Below are positions 13,346 through 15,878 of a DNA stretch of 15,878 nucleotides, one piece after another (the first letter of the stretch is position 1; every line of letters starts with the position of its first letter). Source of the stretch: Cryomorphaceae bacterium (GTDB taxonomy: Bacteria; Bacteroidota; Bacteroidia; Flavobacteriales; Schleiferiaceae). Location: positions 1 through 15,878 of the forward strand of contig DMCR01000195.1 of NCBI GenBank assembly GCA_003445735.1. Direction: 5' to 3'. A program made the translations under genes and the position numbers. The notes under the pieces were generated by a model. That model made no database searches, had not been told where the DNA came from, and saw nothing but the letters and a program-made list of their open reading frames with translations.

Positions 13346-15070
13346 ATGGCCAGACTTTTATCAGAACAGGAAATCCTTAGACGTGAATCACTTCGCAGGC
13401 TGAGAGCGTTGGGCATCGACCCGTACCCAGCCGCTGAGTATAAATGTACGCACTTTGCCAAAGACATCCGCGCCAGATATAGCGAGGGTGTACAAGGTTT
13501 TGAACATGTGCGCATCGCAGGCCGCTTGATGACTAAACGCATCATGGGTAAGGCTTCATTTGCTGTGCTGGTCGATTCTTCAGGCGAAATGCAGATCTAC
13601 ATAAACCGCGACGAAATCTGCCCTGGCGAAGACAAGATCCTCTACAACGACGTGTTTAAAAAGCTCCTCGATATTGGTGATTTCATCGGTGTGGAAGGAC
13701 ATATGTTCATCACTCAAACGGGTGAGATGAGCTTGCACGTAAAGGAATTAGTTGTACTATCAAAAAGCCTTCGTCCACTTCCAATAGTTAAAAAAGATGC
13801 CGAAGGAAACATCTACGACCAGCTTACCGATCCGGAAATCCGCTACCGACAACGCTACGTAGACCTCGTCGTCAACCCTGGCGTAAAAGAGATCTTCCGC
13901 AAGCGTAACAAAGTGATTTCTACCATGCGTCGTATCTTCGACGACGCAGGATACATGGAGGTGGAAACCCCTATCCTCCAACCAATCCCTGGTGGTGCCG
14001 CTGCTCGACCATTCATCACCCACCATAACGCACTAGATGTGCCGTTGTACCTCCGTATTGCCAACGAGCTCTACCTCAAACGCCTCATCGTAGGCGGCTT
14101 TGAAGGGGTATATGAATTTGCCAAAGACTTCCGTAACGAAGGAATGGACAAAACACACAACCCAGAGTTCACCGTGATGGAAATCTATGTAGCCTACAAA
14201 GACTACAATTGGATGATGCGCTTCGTAGAAAATATGCTGGAAGAAGTAGCCATGGCCTTAAACGGTACGACAGATGCGACTATCGGCGAAAATACCGTTA
14301 GCTTCAAAACGCCATACGCTCGAGTGCCTATTCTACAGGCTATCAAGGAGCACACCGGCCTCGAATTGGGCGGCAAGTCGGAAGACGAAGTGCGTGAAGC
14401 AGCGAAATCTATCGGTCTTGAAGTGGATGAAACTATGGGTAAAGGAAAGCTCATCGATGAAATTTTCGGCGAAAAGTGCGAGAAGCACTACATCCAGCCA
14501 ACCTACATCATCGACTACCCCGTTGAAATGTCTCCACTGTGCAAGAAGCACCGCGACAACCCAGAACTCACTGAGCGTTTTGAGCTCTTGGTAAATGGTA
14601 AAGAGGTCGCTAACGCCTACTCGGAACTCAACGATCCTATTGATCAGTTAGAGCGTTTCGAGGACCAATTAAAACTTTCAGAAAAAGGCGACGACGAAGC
14701 GATGTTCATCGATATGGATTTCGTTCGCGCCCTAGAATACGGTATGCCGCCGACCTCAGGTTTAGGTATCGGTATCGACCGCCTCACCATGATGCTCACC
14801 AACCAAGACAGCATCCAAGAGGTGCTCTTCTTTCCGCAAATGCGCCCAGAAAAATGGGAAACCATAGCTAGCCCTGCAGATTTCCAGGCCATCGGCGTCC
14901 CATCCGATTGGTCGAAGCACATCGCACAAGCGGGCTACCACACCGTCGAGGCATTGCGCAACAACAAACCTGCGGCCTTGCACCAAAAGCTCAACGGATT
15001 CAGAAAAAAGAATAAATTGGATATCCCCGCCCTTGGACTAGACCAAGTGGAAAGCTGGTTTAACGTCTAA
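13346..15070 (+). CDS. lysS: Lysine--tRNA ligase (class II LysRS) with C-terminal extension
   Basis: LysRS charges tRNA-Lys with lysine using ATP in the cytosol. From ATG 13346 the protein has 574 residues. The OB-fold anticodon domain spans about 54-145 (IAGRLMTKRIMGKASFAVL). Class II motif 1 is around 190-215 (ending in VETPILQPIPGGAAARPF), motif 2 is FRNEGMDKTHNPEFTVMEIY (262-281), and motif 3 is GLGIGIDRLTMML (472-484). After the usual end (QEVLFFPQMRPE) comes an extension of about 70 residues (503-574) with GVPSDW, AGYHTVEAL and KLNGFRKKNKL, which looks like a helix-hairpin-helix domain. ATG 13337 would add only three residues and leave almost no leader after the -7 box, so I chose 13346. 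The membrane gene follows 7 bases later. Confidence 0.97.
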   Translation: MARLLSEQEILRRESLRRLRALGIDPYPAAEYKCTHFAKDIRARYSEGVQGFEHVRIAGRLMTKRIMGKASFAVLVDSSGEMQIYINRDEICPGEDKILYNDVFKKLLDIGDFIGVEGHMFITQTGEMSLHVKELVVLSKSLRPLPIVKKDAEGNIYDQLTDPEIRYRQRYVDLVVNPGVKEIFRKRNKVISTMRRIFDDAGYMEVETPILQPIPGGAAARPFITHHNALDVPLYLRIANELYLKRLIVGGFEGVYEFAKDFRNEGMDKTHNPEFTVMEIYVAYKDYNWMMRFVENMLEEVAMALNGTTDATIGENTVSFKTPYARVPILQAIKEHTGLELGGKSEDEVREAAKSIGLEVDETMGKGKLIDEIFGEKCEKHYIQPTYIIDYPVEMSPLCKKHRDNPELTERFELLVNGKEVANAYSELNDPIDQLERFEDQLKLSEKGDDEAMFIDMDFVRALEYGMPPTSGLGIGIDRLTMMLTNQDSIQEVLFFPQMRPEKWETIASPADFQAIGVPSDWSKHIAQAGYHTVEALRNNKPAALHQKLNGFRKKNKLDIPALGLDQVESWFNV

Positions 15071-15077
15071 ACGCCAA

Positions 15078-15596
15078 ATGAGGACCATCAAAGCCGCCTA
15101 CAAGAAAATCGCCAATGCCGTACGTCCGGTATTATTGAGCATAGTCGCCCTATTCCTCGCAGGTGTTATCACAACGGTTTTCCATTTGATCTTCACACCG
15201 TTCCTAGATCCATTCCCGCAAGAAGCCTTGATGTCTGCGGACTGGGCCGGTAAGGTCGCCGCAATGGACGCCTACATGAAGGCCAATCCATTCGCCGTAT
15301 ACTCTGCGCTCATCGCCCACGGGATGGGTGCATTTGCCGGAGTTTATTTCTTGACACGCTTAAACATAGCCTACGACCGAAAAAACAATATCGTCCGCCC
15401 ACAATGGATAGGTCCATTGATCGTGGCGGGATTTTGGATGTATGCCGACATTCAAAATGACTTGAGAGACGCCCCCATCGGACCGGCTTGGACGATCCTA
15501 GATGTGGTGGTTACTGCGGTACTTTCCTTCCTCGCATATTTGTTGGCTGGAGGTGCCCGTAAAGCACGTACAACTGACGAATTCTACAAAGGGTAG
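15078..15596 (+). CDS. Four-helix inner-membrane protein, unknown function
   Basis: The 172-residue product has a basic N-terminus (MRTIKAAYKKIANAVRP). It has about four membrane segments: roughly 17-40, 73-94 (with AHGMGAFAGVYF), 110-126 (WIGPLIVAGFWMYADIQ) and 138-157. It ends in a basic, hydrophilic tail (GARKARTTDEFYKG). The loop after helix 1 is acidic and probably periplasmic (PFPQEALMSADWAGK). I see no family motif I can name. The gene starts 7 bases after lysS and ends 10 bases before the mutS2-like gene, so the three are likely co-transcribed, but nothing in the sequence ties its function to either neighbour. Confidence 0.8.
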   Translation: MRTIKAAYKKIANAVRPVLLSIVALFLAGVITTVFHLIFTPFLDPFPQEALMSADWAGKVAAMDAYMKANPFAVYSALIAHGMGAFAGVYFLTRLNIAYDRKNNIVRPQWIGPLIVAGFWMYADIQNDLRDAPIGPAWTILDVVVTAVLSFLAYLLAGGARKARTTDEFYKG

Positions 15597-15606
15597 GCCA
15601 TAACCA

Positions 15607-15878
15607 TTGAAAACATATCCCGAGGATCTTTTTGAAAGCATAGAGTTTGATTTAGTCAAACAGGCCGTCGCCAAACGAGCAGTGACCGAGTTTGCTCGTG
15701 AACGGATTTCAGGGTTAAAGCCAAGCACTGATTATAGCGCGGTTACCCAAGACTTGCAACAGGTGCACGAAGTCTTAGGGCTATACCAAAGCGACTTACC
15801 CATTCCCGCTCTGGCCTCTGCCGACATTAAACCCTTCATGCTCCGCCTAAAGATCCAAGGCGCCTCCCTTGACGGCCC
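15607..15878 (+). CDS. mutS2: MutS2-family protein, N-terminal part (3' partial)
   Basis: The frame is open to the window edge and shows 90 residues. It opens with KTYPEDLFESIEFDLVKQAV, then AVTEFARERISGLKPSTDY, a helix with VTQDLQQVHEVLGLY, and LASADIKPFMLRLKIQGASL. This is the pattern of the N-terminal lever/core region of MutS2 proteins: an L-E-F-D-x-V opening, the G-x-x-x-x-x-L-x-P segment and the D-I-x-P helix. MutS2 is an ATPase that suppresses recombination and, in Bacillus, acts on collided ribosomes. The start is TTG 15607: an in-frame TAA lies at 15601-15603 and the next in-frame ATG is not until about 15838. The ATPase and Smr regions fall outside the window. Confidence 0.8.
   Translation, partial: MKTYPEDLFESIEFDLVKQAVAKRAVTEFARERISGLKPSTDYSAVTQDLQQVHEVLGLYQSDLPIPALASADIKPFMLRLKIQGASLDG

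Noticed and set aside
1..15878. CRISPR array, toxin-antitoxin, phage or transposon modules
   Set aside because: No direct repeat arrays, terminal inverted repeats, integrase/transposase motifs or defence-type domains were found on either strand.

Overview
The window looks like a chromosomal segment of a Bacteroidota bacterium, probably Flavobacteriales-like. The reasons are a secreted protein with a C-terminal type IX secretion (T9SS) sorting domain, a DUF4956/DUF2490 gene pair, a LysRS with a C-terminal extension, a near-absence of strong Shine-Dalgarno sites, and a perfect Bacteroidetes-type -7 element (TAnnTTTG) in front of lysS. Family-level placement would be a guess. I see no tRNA, rRNA, CRISPR array, transposase, integrase or long repeat. 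The base composition and gene style look even throughout, so this reads as core or ordinary accessory chromosome rather than a mobile island.

Layout. 1-550: 3' end of an outer-membrane beta-barrel protein (+), facing a two-gene cluster of unknown small membrane proteins (609-1448, -) across a strong bidirectional terminator. 1578-2803 (+): a 38-codon ORF whose stop overlaps the GTG start of a DAO-family FAD oxidoreductase. 2927-3079 (+): a 50-residue protein of unknown function. 3165-4386 (-): a DUF4956 membrane protein overlapping a DUF2490-like outer-membrane protein. 4561-6045 (+): a 45-residue membrane peptide abutting a sulfotransferase with a membrane-embedded N-terminal extension. 6077-8848 (-): a 923-residue secreted GH13 alpha-amylase-family enzyme with a T9SS tail, convergent with the sulfotransferase across a second hairpin terminator.

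8952-9387 (+): a YbjQ/UPF0145 protein followed by a 39-residue single-pass membrane peptide, whose stop codon interlocks with the stop of the convergent ABC gene. 9384-13292 (-): a tightly packed four-gene run transcribed as outer-membrane protein, lipB, serine hydrolase (class C beta-lactamase fold), then a duplicated oligopeptide-type ABC ATPase. Each pair overlaps or lies within 3 bp. 13346-15878 (+): lysS, a four-helix membrane protein, and the 5' end of a mutS2-like gene starting at TTG.

How the genes work together: clear housekeeping roles are lipoylation (LipB), lysine tRNA charging (LysS) and MutS2-like DNA or ribosome maintenance. Extracellular alpha-glucan cleavage is the likely role of the GH13 enzyme. 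The rest are envelope proteins. No obviously new defence or mobile system is visible. The most interesting leads are the membrane-tethered sulfotransferase with its companion peptide, the lipB/serine hydrolase/orphan ABC ATPase operon, and several unannotated peptides of under 55 residues translationally linked to larger genes.
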